In this document: positions 34,201 through 45,802 of the stretch, one piece after another | Position numbering within the stretch: the stretch's first letter is position 1 | Layout of the letters: every line of letters starts with the position of its first letter | Origin: Magnolia sinica | Taxonomy: Eukaryota; Streptophyta; Magnoliopsida; Magnoliales; Magnoliaceae | Direction of reading: 5' to 3' | Assembly (NCBI RefSeq): GCF_029962835.1 | Contig: NC_080582.1 | Location: 21,212,032-21,276,031, forward strand | Length of the DNA: 64,000 nt | The notes under the pieces: generated by a model | The model's database searches: none | What the model was told of the DNA's origin: nothing | What the model saw: only the letters and a program-made list of their open reading frames with translations | Translations under genes and position numbers: made by a program

Positions 34201-36203
34201 ACTGTCCAAAACAGTGGGCCGTGCTCAAAGATTTCAATCTCAATGAGCCCCACTTGTTGTCATGGGCTGGAAAGCCTTCTATGCATGTAATATGCAATAA
34301 AGCAAGTAGGATCCACCAGATGCGTGTAGGTGATACATACATATATTTTATGTAGGCCCATTGCAGTTGGCAACTCTGTGAACCCCACCTTGACATATGA
34401 AATTTATCTACGCCATCCATCCTGTGGGCAAACTCGCTCTAAGGGTCTGAGAAGGGAATGGGCAGATCTAGTGATCAAGTGGGCCCTGACTAGACCCAGT
34501 TTGATCATGATAGGGACTCATGTTGGGTGAGCCCGTTTTCCCTCGAGTATAGCCGAGACCACCTCGGTTTAAGGCTTCCCAGCCCTCCACCTATCCTTAT
34601 ATATTAAACATTGGGACTCGTGTCTAAATACGAATTAAAATTGTGCAGGAAGTTGCGTGAGTGGTAGAAATTCACCGTCTTCTCAAGGAACCTTGCCTCT
34701 AGGAGCATTCTACAACGTGTCTGGTGATGATCTCCTCCCCTTAAGCTTTCCATCCCTATCTAAACTAGAAATAAGTAGTTCTAGTAGTGTAAATGGTTAA
34801 CTATACTAATGATGAATTGTGAGTTAATTGCTTAACATGAAAGTCCTCATGCTTACTATTATTTAGAATATTTATTTATTTGAACTGTTTAAGTGAATAA
34901 TCCAGTCATTATGCGATTTCAGTTATTGTTCCTTATTTCCCTTCAAAATTGTGACGCATGTTGCTATGACACACATATTGCTAAAATCTCTCTATGGGAA
35001 TTCCTATCAAAAGAGAGTCCGTGCTTGGGGTGTAATTAGACTAGCTGTGATCTATGTAGGTCCCTGACATGGAGGTTTTGGTTGGGGTGTTGACCATGGG
35101 GTATACCATCCATGTGGGTATCCGCCTAATTGACTTGGATGAACTTTATAACATTTCTAAATACCGCTGTTTACTCGTCCTTGTATCATTCATGCCGTCA
35201 TGGTTTAAACGCTACGTTTGATGATTTCAACATTTCATACCCAGTCAGCATTGGTGGTGGCCCCCTTATGTTGAATTGATTGACCACATGTTAGCGGGCA
35301 CTACACGCACCCTAAGACGGTAGCCTCATGGGCCGGGGATGGTGGTAGTGGGACACTATGCCTGAGCCGTCGGCCTACGCTGGGCCTTGCGCTCCCCGTA
35401 GTGACCGTGAGCTCATTCTAAAATGGCTGATTGAAAATGGACTAATAATGGGCTGGCAAGATATGCATGCACAGCATACTACGACGGCTTGGATCATTAT
35501 GCCCATACGATTACGCTGCGTGTTGCGTTAATGACCAGCCGATCGATTTATGATGATGACCAGGATCCTCATGCCCATGCGATTACGCTGAGTGTTGCGC
35601 TGACGACCAGTCACATCCATGGGTGACGACCCCACTGCCTGTCTGGATATTTCTCCTGGGGCACCGACCGTCCGGATGATTTACCCGGGTCGATGATTAC
35701 ATTCATGCATTCATGCATTTAACAAGATTGCATATACTGTGTTTTGGATTATCTGTGTGCTTTTATGCTATTCCTCGTTTAGGGCGGCGGTGTGTAATCT
35801 TGAGGGGAGATCACACTGAGCTGGCCACTCATTCATCAATATTCAACCGTACAGAGGATGCAAGTATGGGAGACGTTGAGGACGAGGCAGGCCCGGAGGC
35901 GGAGGCCGTCGAGGAGGAACCATATGATGAGATGCAGCAGGGAGCGGCAGCCTACTACGGGCTGAATCAGTAGTTTAGTCATCTATTCTATTTCAGTACA
36001 TTCGGGTTTTAAGGAAACTTGAGGTTTTGTAAGTGGCCCCCAGCTGGGTGGGCCCAAATATTGTTCCTATTTTGAAGCCATATTTATGACATGATTCTCA
36101 TTTCCGCTATATCGCACTTTGATTTATTGGTTGATCATCAGCTAACTCCCGGGTTCTTGGAATCCGAGTCGTATACTCGGGTTCTGAAAACCAGGGTGTT
36201 ACA
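31216..36203 (+). repeat. Tekay 3' LTR
   Basis: 4988 bp, near-identical to 21166-26150 on the left and increasingly different to the right. TATA box at 32622-32629, AATAAA at 34296-34301, and the acidic small frame at 35713-35973. Confidence 0.95.
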
Positions 36204-37039
36204 CTATAGATCTAATGTCACTGGGGCATACAGTAATCACAATCACACTAATGCAAGTGAATGAATCATACTATCAGACATGCAATAATCTTGCACGTAC
36301 CGAGCGCTCATATGGGGCAACTCCGCCTGTCAGGGAGCCCATAAACGATCTGCCTGAAGGCATATCTATGATCAGTCACTTCTCATATCAGGCATACATA
36401 TGATGCGTATGATCATGAATTATGGATCTATACTATACATGTTATGTGGTGATGGGCTCTGATCAAAATGAAGATGGGCCTAAACGGCCTACATACTACA
36501 GGTATGGGCCTATTAATGGGCCCTAGGGAGAGAGTGACAATGCGGACATTTAACCAACATCATCCTTAAAATATGGACATCAAACCATCATTGCTCCCAA
36601 GGCACGGTCTGCCATGAATCACACATTGCAATGGGCCTTATATAGATCTTGTTAGGCCTCGACCCAAGGGCCCAAATACATCAAATGGGCCTCAAACCAT
36701 GGACTCATATATCTCAAGTGGGCCTTAGTGGGCGGGCCACAAATACATCAAGCTGGGCATAATCACATGAGCCTTGCATATGTCACAATGGGCCTCATAA
36801 TATGGGCCTTATACAACTTAAGGAGGGCCTCAATGGACGGCCCATAAATACACCAAGATGGGCCTCAACACATAGCCTTAAAATAATCTCCAAAATGGTT
36901 GAACAGTTTGGATGAAACTCATGCATCACGGTAGGTCCCATAGGGATGGAAGGCATAAATAAATCACATACTTCATGGTGGAGATCCACACTGATGAAAG
37001 GTGTGGACACAATACGTACATAAGTGGGGCCCACCATAA

Positions 37040-37350
37040 TGTTTATTTTCCACCCAACCTGCTGATGAGGTCACAAGGACCTAGGGCCCACTAAAATGTT
37101 TATTTTCTATCCAACCTGGGGCCCACCATAATGTTTATGCGCCATCCAAACTGTTCATAAGATCACTTGAACCTTAAGCCCACTGTACTGTTTATTTGCA
37201 TCCAATCTATTCATAAGGTCACGTGGACCTGGGAGCCCATTGTACCGTTTATTTGCCATCCAACTGTTCATAAGGTCATGTGGACCTTGGGCCCATCGTG
37301 ATATTTATCTGCCATCCAACAATCCATAAGGTCACGTGGACCTTGGATTG
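37040..37350. repeat. minisatellite in the reverse solo LTR
   Basis: Counterpart of 10020-10330. Units of about 57 bases carry 'AAGGTCACGTGGACCT' and 'TTTATTTGCCATCCAA' phrases. Confidence 0.65.
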
Positions 37351-38009
37351 AGGAAAAACAAATTTCATATTGATACAAAACTTTCGTGACCCATAAAGGG
37401 TTTCAATGGTAGGTGTCCAGTCCTACTGTGTCCAGTGGTGTGGGCCACCTGAGCCTTGGATGAGGCTAATTTTTGGGGTGGGGCTCACAGTGAAAGGGGC
37501 CCACCCAATGGACGGAGTAGATATCCCACACACATCATTGTGGGGCCCATGGTTGGGACCGTGGGTCCCTGCCAATTCGTTCGCCCGTCCCTGTCAGTGA
37601 CAGCAGCAGATGCTGCTGCCTTTGTTATTTTTTTTTTTTGGAAATCACAATTCCTGTGGTTTTTGGTAGGTGGGGCCCGCCTCAGACAAATCCAACCCAG
37701 CCAATGGTCCCCATGGCTCGATACGAACCTATCAAGACCAATATTGGATGGTTTTTGATATACAGGAACATTATGGAGTATATCAATGGTAGGAACACTG
37801 TTTTCTTCACCATGGCCCGCCAGGAAACCAGACCAGCCTCACTTTTCGGCTCAACGCCTAAAATGATCTGAGGAAGAGGATGGATGGCTTGGATTATAAA
37901 CATTCATCAAGGTGGGGCCTGACTAAAAAAAAAGCTAAATGTTTTTTTATTAGCCGTTAGTACACATCCATGTCAGTATACACACTCCATATTAGCCATG
38001 CCCCTATCA

Positions 38010-38035
38010 CGTCCAGCGTCTAAGGACGCTGGACG
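38010..38035. repeat. hairpin in the reverse solo LTR
   Basis: Stem CGTCCAGCGTC, loop TAAG, reverse complement. Counterpart of the hairpin at 9253-9278. Confidence 0.8.
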
Positions 38036-38280
38036 GGTCTCTAGACGGCATGGATAAACAGGGCATCATGGTGGGTCCCACATGGACATGGCCCACCACC
38101 ATGCATATATATATATATAGTATTAATATAAAATAAATATAATATATTATTTATAGTATGTGGGACTTTCCACCATCCCAAAAATGGATGATGGATTTCG
38201 CTTAAAATGTGGTGGGCCACACCATTGATGAATGGAGTGGATTTAACATGATTTGGTGGGGCCCACTTCATTCTAGGGAG

Positions 38281-38286
<6 letters not shown>

Positions 38287-38321
<35 letters not shown>
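38287..38321. repeat. (GA)n microsatellite
   Basis: Uninterrupted GA run, the counterpart of the CT tract at 8876-8918. Confidence 0.9.
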
Positions 38322-38324
<3 letters not shown>

Positions 38325-39114
38325 GGACCCCGCCACTATGGGCCCTCCATTGATACAACACATACATCAAGGGGGTCTCACAACAAGTAGACCCTAGATT
38401 TTGAAATTAACGGTGGATCACCCACCTTTCTTCCTTCTTCTTGCTCCCTTAGGCTCCTAAGCTTCTTGCCTTCATCTTTGATGGAGGTTGATGGGATTTT
38501 GATGGTGGGGATGAGGGATGAGAGGGTGGGCCATACTTGGCTTGGGAGAGAGTGTTTGGATGTATGAAATTTTTGGGGTTCCTTGAGAGATTTGAGAAAC
38601 GAGAGAGAAAGTGAGATGATGGGAGTGATATGGATGGGATGATGTAAGGAAGGGGATGGGAGGGTATGGTTTAGTTTGAAATATTTGTAAAAGAGGTATG
38701 GGTGAATTTGAAAATTGTAAAAGGGAATAGTGAGGTGGAGAGAGAGAGTAGACTTTTGAAAAGGTAGGGATAGGTTGTTGTACTTTGGGTAAGGCTTGTA
38801 CTTGACATTGATTGATGAGACATATCGTAGAGATTCCCTCGATATTCGCAACGCGCGGCGTTTCTTTGAATTGAATGTGGGCCTACATCTTCTACCCTGA
38901 GTATCGGTTTGGTGCGCGAGTCACGTCGTTGGAACCGTGGTGACGGTGCAGTCGCCAAGGTATAGGTTTCAGTTCGAGCCGACTTCGGTATGCGGGACTC
39001 AGCTTAGGATTGTGCGCAAACGTCAGATACGAGTCGAGAATTGCCGGAATTCGACCGGAAAGACTGCGGAAGCCTACGAAATGGTATAGACTAGGGTACA
39101 GGTCTTACAATGTA

Positions 39115-42075
39115 TGCAATGATCGATCTGCCTTCAAAACCTATGAAGACGAGACCAATAGTCAAGAGGTTCAAATGGAAAATGAAGGACGATCGAAAGT
39201 TGCAGTAAAGGAACCGTAGAATTACTCTTTACATCTGAAAAGAAGGTAATCCTGACCAATGTACTACATGTTCCAGACATAAGGAGAAATCTTGTCTTAG
39301 GGGATCTCTTAAGCAAACCTGGGATTAGGGTTGTGTTTGATTCGGGCAATCTGATCTTGTCCAAGAATTGGAACTTTGTGGGTAAGGGATACGCTTGTAA
39401 TGGGATGATCGAATTATCTCTGAATGAAAAGAAATCTTCTGCTTACATGATTGAGTCTATAACGCTATGACATGGTAGACTAGCCCATATTGGCTACAGT
39501 ACCATAAAACTCATGGCTAAAAATGACCTAATATCATACAATAATAGTGACAAAGATAAATGTGAAGTATGTAAACGGTCTAAAATAATCAAGAAACCAT
39601 TCCCTAGCGTTAAGAGATCATCTCAAATATTAGACCTAGTGTATACTGACATATGTGAACTAAATGACGTTCTTACCCGTGGAGGTGAAAGGTACTTTAT
39701 AACGCTTATAGATGATTGTTTAAGATATGTATATGTATATCTATTATAATCGAAAGATGAAGCATTTAATGCATTCAAGATCGATAATTCTGAAGTAAAA
39801 AATCAATTAGTTAAAAATATTAAAATCCTTCGTAGTGACCGAGGTGGAGAATATTTCTCTAATGAATTTTCTAACTATTGTGAAGAACATGACATAATAC
39901 AACAGTGCACAGAAGCTTATACACCACAACAAAATGGTGTAGCAGAGAGAAAAAATAGGACATTAATAGAAATGGTCAATCAATGCTAATACAAGCACAG
40001 TTGCCATTAAACCTATCGGGAGAAGCACTGTTAGCTGCATTCATGTTTTAAACTGAATTCCATCTAAGAACACCAAGATCTCTCCATAAGAAATATGGAA
40101 AGGAAGAAAATCAAACATATGGTATCTTAGAGTGTGGGGGTGTCTTGCATAATGTAGAACTCTAGAACCTAAAAGAACTAAGTTAGGACCAAGAGCTATC
40201 AAGCGCGTCCTTGTACGATATGTACAACATAGTAAGGCTTGTAGACTTCTAGACTTAAACTCCAATGTAATCATAGAGTCTAGAGATGTAGAGTTCTTTG
40301 AGAATTCCATATTCATGGAGAAAAAGAATGCTGAGATTCAATCTCCTAATGAAACTATAAAAGAAACACAAATAGAAGAAATAACTCCAAGTGAACATCG
40401 TAGGAGTCAAAGATCAAGAGTAGAGAAGAGTCTTAATCCTGATCATATAAACTCTCAACGACTCTCTTTTCATCTAGTTGAAAGTGATAGAGAGAATGTC
40501 ATTAGGAAAATACCTATGGTTTTAACTATAGAAGATGAACCTAAAACCTTTAGTGAAGCAATGACTTCAAGAGACTCCACTTTTTGGAAAGAGGCTATTA
40601 ATGATTAAATGGATTCCATAATATCTAATCAAATATGGGAATTGGTAGATCTACCTCCAGGTTTTAAACCAATAGCTTGTAAGTGGGTATTTAAGAAAAA
40701 ATATCACACAGTTGGTACAATTCAAACCTTTAAGGCAAGTTTAGTTGCTAAGGGTTTCCGACAGAAAGAACGAATTGATTATTTTGATACTTATTCACCA
40801 GTAGCTAGAATAACATCGATTATGAACTTATTCGCTCTAGCATCCATACATCATCTTCATATCCATTAAATGGACATGAAGACAGCATTCCTGAATGGTG
40901 ATCTCGATGAGGTATACATGGAGCAACCAGAAGGGTTTGTTCTACTAGGCAATGAAAGAAAAGTGTATAGACTTGTTAAGTCTTTATATGGATTAAAGCA
41001 AACACCAAAACAGTGGCATGATAAATTTGATTCTAAAGTTTTGTCTTATGGTTTTGAACATAATATTGATGATAAATGCATATATTCAAAAGTATGTAAT
41101 AATTATGTTGTAATCATATGCTTGTCTGTAGATGATATGTTAATAATTAGTAATAAAATGGAAGGTGTAACTGAAACCAAAAAGTTTCTCTCTTCAATTT
41201 TCAAAATGAAGGATCTTGGACAAGTGGATACCATATTAGGTATCAAAGTTAAAAAACATAGTAGAAGTTTTTTTATTATGTCAGTCTCATTATATTGAGA
41301 AAATAATAAGCAAGTTTAATCACTTGAAAATTAAAGAGGCAAAGACCCCGTTTGATCTAAGTATCAAGTTAAAATAAAATAGTGGAAGAGCAGTTACACA
41401 ACTAGAGTGTGCTAGTCTTATAGGCAGTTTTATGTATGCAATGCAATGCATAAGACCAGATATAGCATAAGCTGTGAGTAAACTAATTAGGTTTACGAGT
41501 TATCCAAGTGTTGAACATTGGAAAGCAATAAGTAGAGTTCTAGGTTATCTTAAAGAAACTAAAGAACTAAGGCTATTTTACTCAGAATTTTCAACAGTAT
41601 TGGAAGGATATACCGATGCAAGTTGGATATCGAGTGCAGGAGACAACAAGTCTACTACGGGGTGGATATTCACCCTATGAGGTGCAGCTGTATCTTAGGG
41701 ATCCAAGAAACAAATTTGCATAACGCACTCAACTCTGGAATCTGAGTTCATAACTTTAGCCGCTACAGGCAAAGAGGCTGAGTGGTTAAGGGATCTTCTA
41801 TTAGAAATCTCATTTTATGCGAAGCTTATATCGACTATTTCACTTCATTGTGATAGTGAAGCTACTCTAGCAAGAGCCTATAGCGGTACCTATAATGGGA
41901 AGTCCAGACACATAAGTTTGAGACATGACTATATAAGGCAATTGATTCAAGATGAAATCATTGCGATATCATATGTAAAGTCTAGTAATAACTTGACTGA
42001 TCCTTTTACCAAACCTCTGACGAGAGAGGTAGTAAGGACAACATCTAGAGGGATGATGTTGAAACTCTTTACTTA
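39115..42075 (+). pseudogene. Copia protease end, integrase, RT and RNase H, degenerate
   Basis: It continues the frame broken at 20146 (CNDRSAFKTYED). Next come the integrase zinc region (HGRLAHIGYSTIKLMAKNDL; CEVCKRSKIIKKPF) near 39475-39600, the integrase core (VYTDICEL; LRSDRGGEYFSNEF; PQQNGVAERKNRTL) to about 39990, a badly shifted stretch to 40310, then RT (WELVDLPPGFKPIACKWVFK; MDMKTAFLNGDLDEVYMEQP; LYGLKQTPKQWHDKFD; LSVDDMLII) at 40609-41298, and RNase H (GYTDASWISSAGDNKSTTGW; THSTLESEFITL; SLRHDYIRQLI) to about 42075. All usual Copia domains are traceable but stops and shifts break every one. Integrase keeps its D, D and E. Confidence 0.88.
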
Positions 42076-42616
42076 AAGTTTCATCGGTGAAAGAAACTCA
42101 ATCCAAAATTAGAAAATCTTTAAATATTGGGTTTAATGGGTAACAACAATTCACTGATAAGTGAAAAGTTTCAGCACTAAATAAAATTAAATAACCTCAT
42201 CCAGGATGATAGTCTTAGCCATTATAAAAGAGGGATGAGTATTAAACTCTTAATAAAGTCTAGTCAAACAGGACAAGTGTTTTAATGGAAGCACTGAAAG
42301 GATTTCACCTATGTGAACGTAGAAGTGTTGCCGCTTCTCATGAGAGTTAGAGTTATTTTGGGATCGTTCATGAAATAAGATAAGCACATGACTATTAAAA
42401 GTGCTAAGCCAGATTATGAAGGAACACGTAATGCAGGAGCAATTATGTGTGTGGTATTTTCAGTTATATCATATAGGAATAACTAGTTCAATGCTGCGGC
42501 AACTAGAAATTTCGAAATAACTTTAAAATACTTACATTAAGGAAAGATTCAAATCGCAAGATATCTTTCTTTATGCATAATAACTGTTATTATTCTAGCA
42601 GAGTTTTCATTGTTTT

Positions 42617-42634
42617 AAAAAATTAGTGGGAGAT
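42617..42634 (+). promoter_or_regulatory. Copia polypurine tract
   Basis: A-rich stretch followed by AGTGGGAGAT directly before the 3' LTR. This is the usual plus-strand primer position. Confidence 0.75.
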
Positions 42635-43315
42635 TGTTGAAAATCAATGGTTTTTTGAAAAAAGAAAATTCAAAATTTCAAATTTTCAGGAATTTCCTGC
42701 CAAAACGTTTTTTTAAATTTTGAATTCAAAAGTGTGGTGTGTGTGTGCTTTGTCCCACATCGAAAATGTAAAGAAAAGTTTTGTGGTTTATATGAGAACT
42801 TATGAAGAGTATTCTTACTTGGAGTTTTAGGAGGAGGTGATACTCCGGTTGTGTGTTCTAGTGCTACGCACTAGAACACATGCACACACGCGCGGGTGCG
42901 CTTGGGCTTGGGCTCGGGCACGGGTGTGGGCGAGGGCAAGGGCGTGGGCAGTGAGGCTGTAGTGGAGCTAGATGACATACTTTACACTTCATCTCAATAC
43001 ACCATCTCTCCCATCAGAAACATCCAAATCTCTTTAGTGAATATTGTGAACATTTCTCTCTATCCGATCCTGCCATAATAGATCAATTGTGTTACAACTT
43101 TCCATAGTGGACCCATCGTGGTTGTTGCACGCTGGATTCAGAACAAGCTTGTCTTATCCTGAAACCAATATGCCTGTAACCCATCAACAATTGATAAGGG
43201 GGTGAATCACGCTTTAAGGACAGTGTATTTTATACGTGATTCAGCCTAGTGAAATAAATTTTCCAACATTTATTTTTTATATTTTTTCGGTGTATCCAAA
43301 CATCAATTTCTAACA
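42635..43315 (+). repeat. Copia 3' LTR, internally deleted
   Basis: 681 bp. It matches the 5' LTR at both ends but lacks the middle, including the TATA region. It carries a palindrome at 42852-42880 that the 5' LTR does not have. Confidence 0.87.
42852..42880. repeat. perfect palindrome in the Copia 3' LTR
   Basis: Stem TGTGTTCTAGTGC, loop TAC, exact reverse complement: 13 bp paired. The 5' LTR has no equivalent at the same place. Confidence 0.85.
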
Positions 43316-44001
43316 TATGCAAAACTAGACCATGCAGAAATTGTTGCATGTGGCCTAGCCCAATAGTCATAAAACGGCTAGCCAGTAAGTCTAAATAACT
43401 AGCATGCAACAACTAGTAGTACTACATGCATAATGGTCAGAAACTGCCAACAACGGCTAATTTCTCACCAATAGCCATATAATGGTCATATTGAGTTATA
43501 ACTCTGGACCAAAATGGTCAACAACCATAGCATATATAAACCGTGCTTGGGTGGTTCATTAGACCATCACCAACACTCAAACTATTCTCACGTACAACCC
43601 TACGAGAAAAGTAACAGTGTACTCTGATCAGTTAGCAAGGTTCATATAAACCTTAGTCAAAAGATTTTAAGAAACAGACTAGAGCAGTGGTCTAAATTTT
43701 CTAATATTCTTTTTGAATCTAAGATTTTTCTTTTGTTTATCTGCCAGAAAAAAACATTTGTATACACAAAGTTCCATTCATTGTTATTTATATTTGCTGA
43801 ATGCAAAATCACAAACATGCCCATTGTATCCAATAAGCTATTTACCACCAACCTATCAGTATTTTGAGTTGGTTTTTAAAATAGGCAAATAACGCCTCAA
43901 GAACAACGTGATTACACGCGATTCAGCATATATTTATATCTTCGATCTCTTAAACCATTTTTATAGAAATTATAAAATCTGTAATTTGCGCTAACAGGGA
44001 G

Positions 44002-45609
44002 TTCGTGGACAGACTGATGAATCAAGACGCTGTAATTTCTGACCAATGGATAGACTGATGGCTAGGATCGTCTACGCGGATTGAGATTCAATCATGGACC
44101 ATCTACAAACAAGACCCACCACATGGACGATCCAGATTTACCACGACCCACATTGCAAAAAGCAAACGCTTCCATCTGTGCTACAAACCTACATGTGTCT
44201 GTTTAGAGTGGACGGACTGAACGACGGAAGGAAACAGGATAAGGTCCGGTCCGGCTTTTAAAACAGTGTTTCAACGGCGAGCCACCTGTGTTCATCACCA
44301 CTTTCTGATAGGCCCAGCCTGCCAGTTCAAAATCCAGACCCGGCCCGGCCCATTGCAAGGCTTCACTTCTAGCACTGATGTGAAGATATCCAGACTATCC
44401 AAAATGTGGGTCCCAATCCGGTTGGATCATATCTCTAAAAGTAACAACGATTAAGCAATCTTAACCATTGTTTCAGCGTCTATCAAATGGATGGCTAAAA
44501 GTGAAATAACGGCTCTTCCAAGTTCAAAGGGAAAATCAGAGGGATTTTGTCAGTGTAATGTTTCAGTTATGATCCGTCCTAAATTGATTCAGCGATTTAC
44601 ACGGTCTCGATTGCATAAAACTACCCCGTATTTATGGCTGAAGAGTGACCACCATTTCCTAAATGGTGCTAAACTCGCATAGGAGAGGCCGTTTCAGACT
44701 CGAAAGGGAACGCTCCGGCAATCGCACCAAGATAGGCTAAAGAAGCTATTCGCGGCGCACATGCCAAATTTTAACAGTTTTAATAATGTGGCCCACTAAA
44801 GAATGTGGACAATGGTGAAAATTCAAATGATTCAGAAATAAGTCCAGTAATAAAAATCTATACCATATTTTTATGACAAATGAACGGTTCAGATAATGAT
44901 GACCGATGGTGAAAATTATTTATAAATATTTCTATCCTACATATTATTTTTATTTAAAGTATTTTTACTGTCTTAGGAACCTGATGAATGCCTCGATTTC
45001 TCATTCATAGGTCAATTTAGCATATAAGCCGCGAATCCTTCTTCAGTCTCTTCTCGAGCGAGTCGCCTTACCATTTCTCGAAATTCAAAAGCAGTTCCCC
45101 TTCGGCGCTTCCCTCTTGAGTTTGTTTTCCTATGTCGCGATTGAGATCCTATATGTGTCCCCCCTCCAGCGGGGACCACATATTGACATGATCCGATTAT
45201 TTGAACCGTCCGTATTATAGTTAGTACAATAAATAATCTGTTACTTCGTAATTACACTTTACTAATGAACCTAACATTTGATTTATAAAGTTGAATGCAA
45301 GCCATTGGAAATTCCTTTCATTGTTTTAAATTCATCTATAGACAGTTATGGTAAAACCAATTTTCAAAGTGTATATATATTTTTAAATTGACCATGGTAT
45401 CATATAATCCACATCATGGACGGTTCCGATCATTGGACCACTATTCATGTGCGCCCCAGTAAGGGGCGACATACGCTGGTGTCTGAGTCGCGACAGAGGC
45501 AAAGCCAACTCTTTCCTATCCTCTGTCTAGGTAGCGAAAACCCTCCGTCTCATTTCCCTACCCAGCATTTTCAAACTCCTCTCTCTCTCTCTCTCTCCCC
45601 ATTCCGGAA
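44002..45609 (+). promoter_or_regulatory. 5' flank and probable promoter/5' UTR of the INCENP-like gene
   Basis: No coding domain seen. The last 70 bases before the ATG are pyrimidine-rich, with a CT microsatellite at about 45579-45598, typical of a plant 5' UTR. No clear TATA box lies close by. The start context is CCGGAAATGACG. Further upstream are short dispersed-repeat phrases (GGCCCGGCCC near 44340). Confidence 0.4.
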
Positions 45610-45802
45610 ATGACGACGCTCGAGAACCTCTTCATGCAGATCTTCGATCGCAGGAACTGGATCCTCGATCAGCTGAAAAACCAAACGCACTCCTACGACC
45701 AATCCCTCGCTTCCAATCTCCTCATCAACGGCATTCGACCCCCTTCTTGGCTCTGGAACCCCGCTCACAGATCCGACGCCCAAAATGCCGCCGATCTGAA
45801 AG
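45610..45802 (+). CDS. INCENP-like exon 1
   Basis: 64 codons plus one base. Starts at the first ATG after the CT-rich leader; donor AAAG|GTACGA. The encoded helix corresponds in position to the INCENP N-terminus that meets the Survivin and Borealin partners in animals. For plants this is inference. Confidence 0.8.

Larger units (their letters stand above)
21166..36203 (+). mobile_element. Ty3/Gypsy chromovirus, Tekay/Del type, 15.0 kb
   Basis: Perfect 5-bp target duplication CTATA at 21161-21165 and 36204-36208. LTRs are 21166-26150 and 31216-36203, each about 4.99 kb, starting TGTAACACCCCGTACC and ending AACCAGGGTGTTACA. A tRNA-Met-type primer site follows the first LTR and a polypurine tract precedes the second. 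The coding region has gag with a zinc knuckle, protease, RT, RNase H, integrase (in Gypsy order) and a C-terminal chromodomain-like segment. LTR size and the chromodomain-like end fit Tekay/Del. It is the innermost and so the most recent layer of the nest. Confidence 0.95.
20147..39109 (-). mobile_element. solo LTR, family A, reverse strand, split by the Tekay element
   Basis: Same family as 8071-12196 in opposite orientation: it starts TGTCATGCCCCGAACTC (reverse end) and ends GGTACAGGTCTTACA. Perfect 5-bp target duplication ATGTA at 20142-20146 and 39110-39114. The pieces 20147-21165 and 36209-39109 sum to about 3.9 kb. It sits inside the protease codons of the Copia element. No internal coding region of its own remains. 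Confidence 0.88.
18135..43315 (+). mobile_element. Ty1/Copia LTR retrotransposon, interrupted
   Basis: Perfect 5-bp target duplication TATGC at 18130-18134 and 43316-43320. The 5' LTR is 18135-19168 and the 3' LTR 42635-43315; both start TGTTGAAAATCAATGG and end TTTCTAACA. Internal order is gag, protease, integrase, RT, RNase H, the Copia order. Protease is split by a reverse-strand solo LTR (20147-39109), which in turn holds a Gypsy element. Removing that insert leaves about 6.2 kb. The coding frames have many stops and some frameshifts. The exact clade is not assigned. Confidence 0.92.
17802..43996 (+). mobile_element. solo Copia-type LTR (family B), split by the nested insertions
   Basis: The outermost layer of the nest. 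The left part is 17802-18134 (starts TGTTATG) and the right part 43321-43996 (ends GCTAACA), giving a 1.0-kb LTR once the insert is removed. The flanks TGGAG (17797-17801) and GGGAG (43997-44001) match at 4 of 5. It is related to the LTR of the Copia element inside it: both have a 'GCACGTG(C/T)GCATCATGT' block and an 'AACGT...CGTGATT/CGCGATTCAGC' block near the end. A TATA-like CATATATAAACC lies near 43530. No internal region is present. Confidence 0.65.

Noticed and set aside
36590..37350. CRISPR-like array of spaced repeats
   Set aside because: Plant LTR minisatellite: the units and the intervening sequence both repeat and drift together, with no unique spacers or cas genes.
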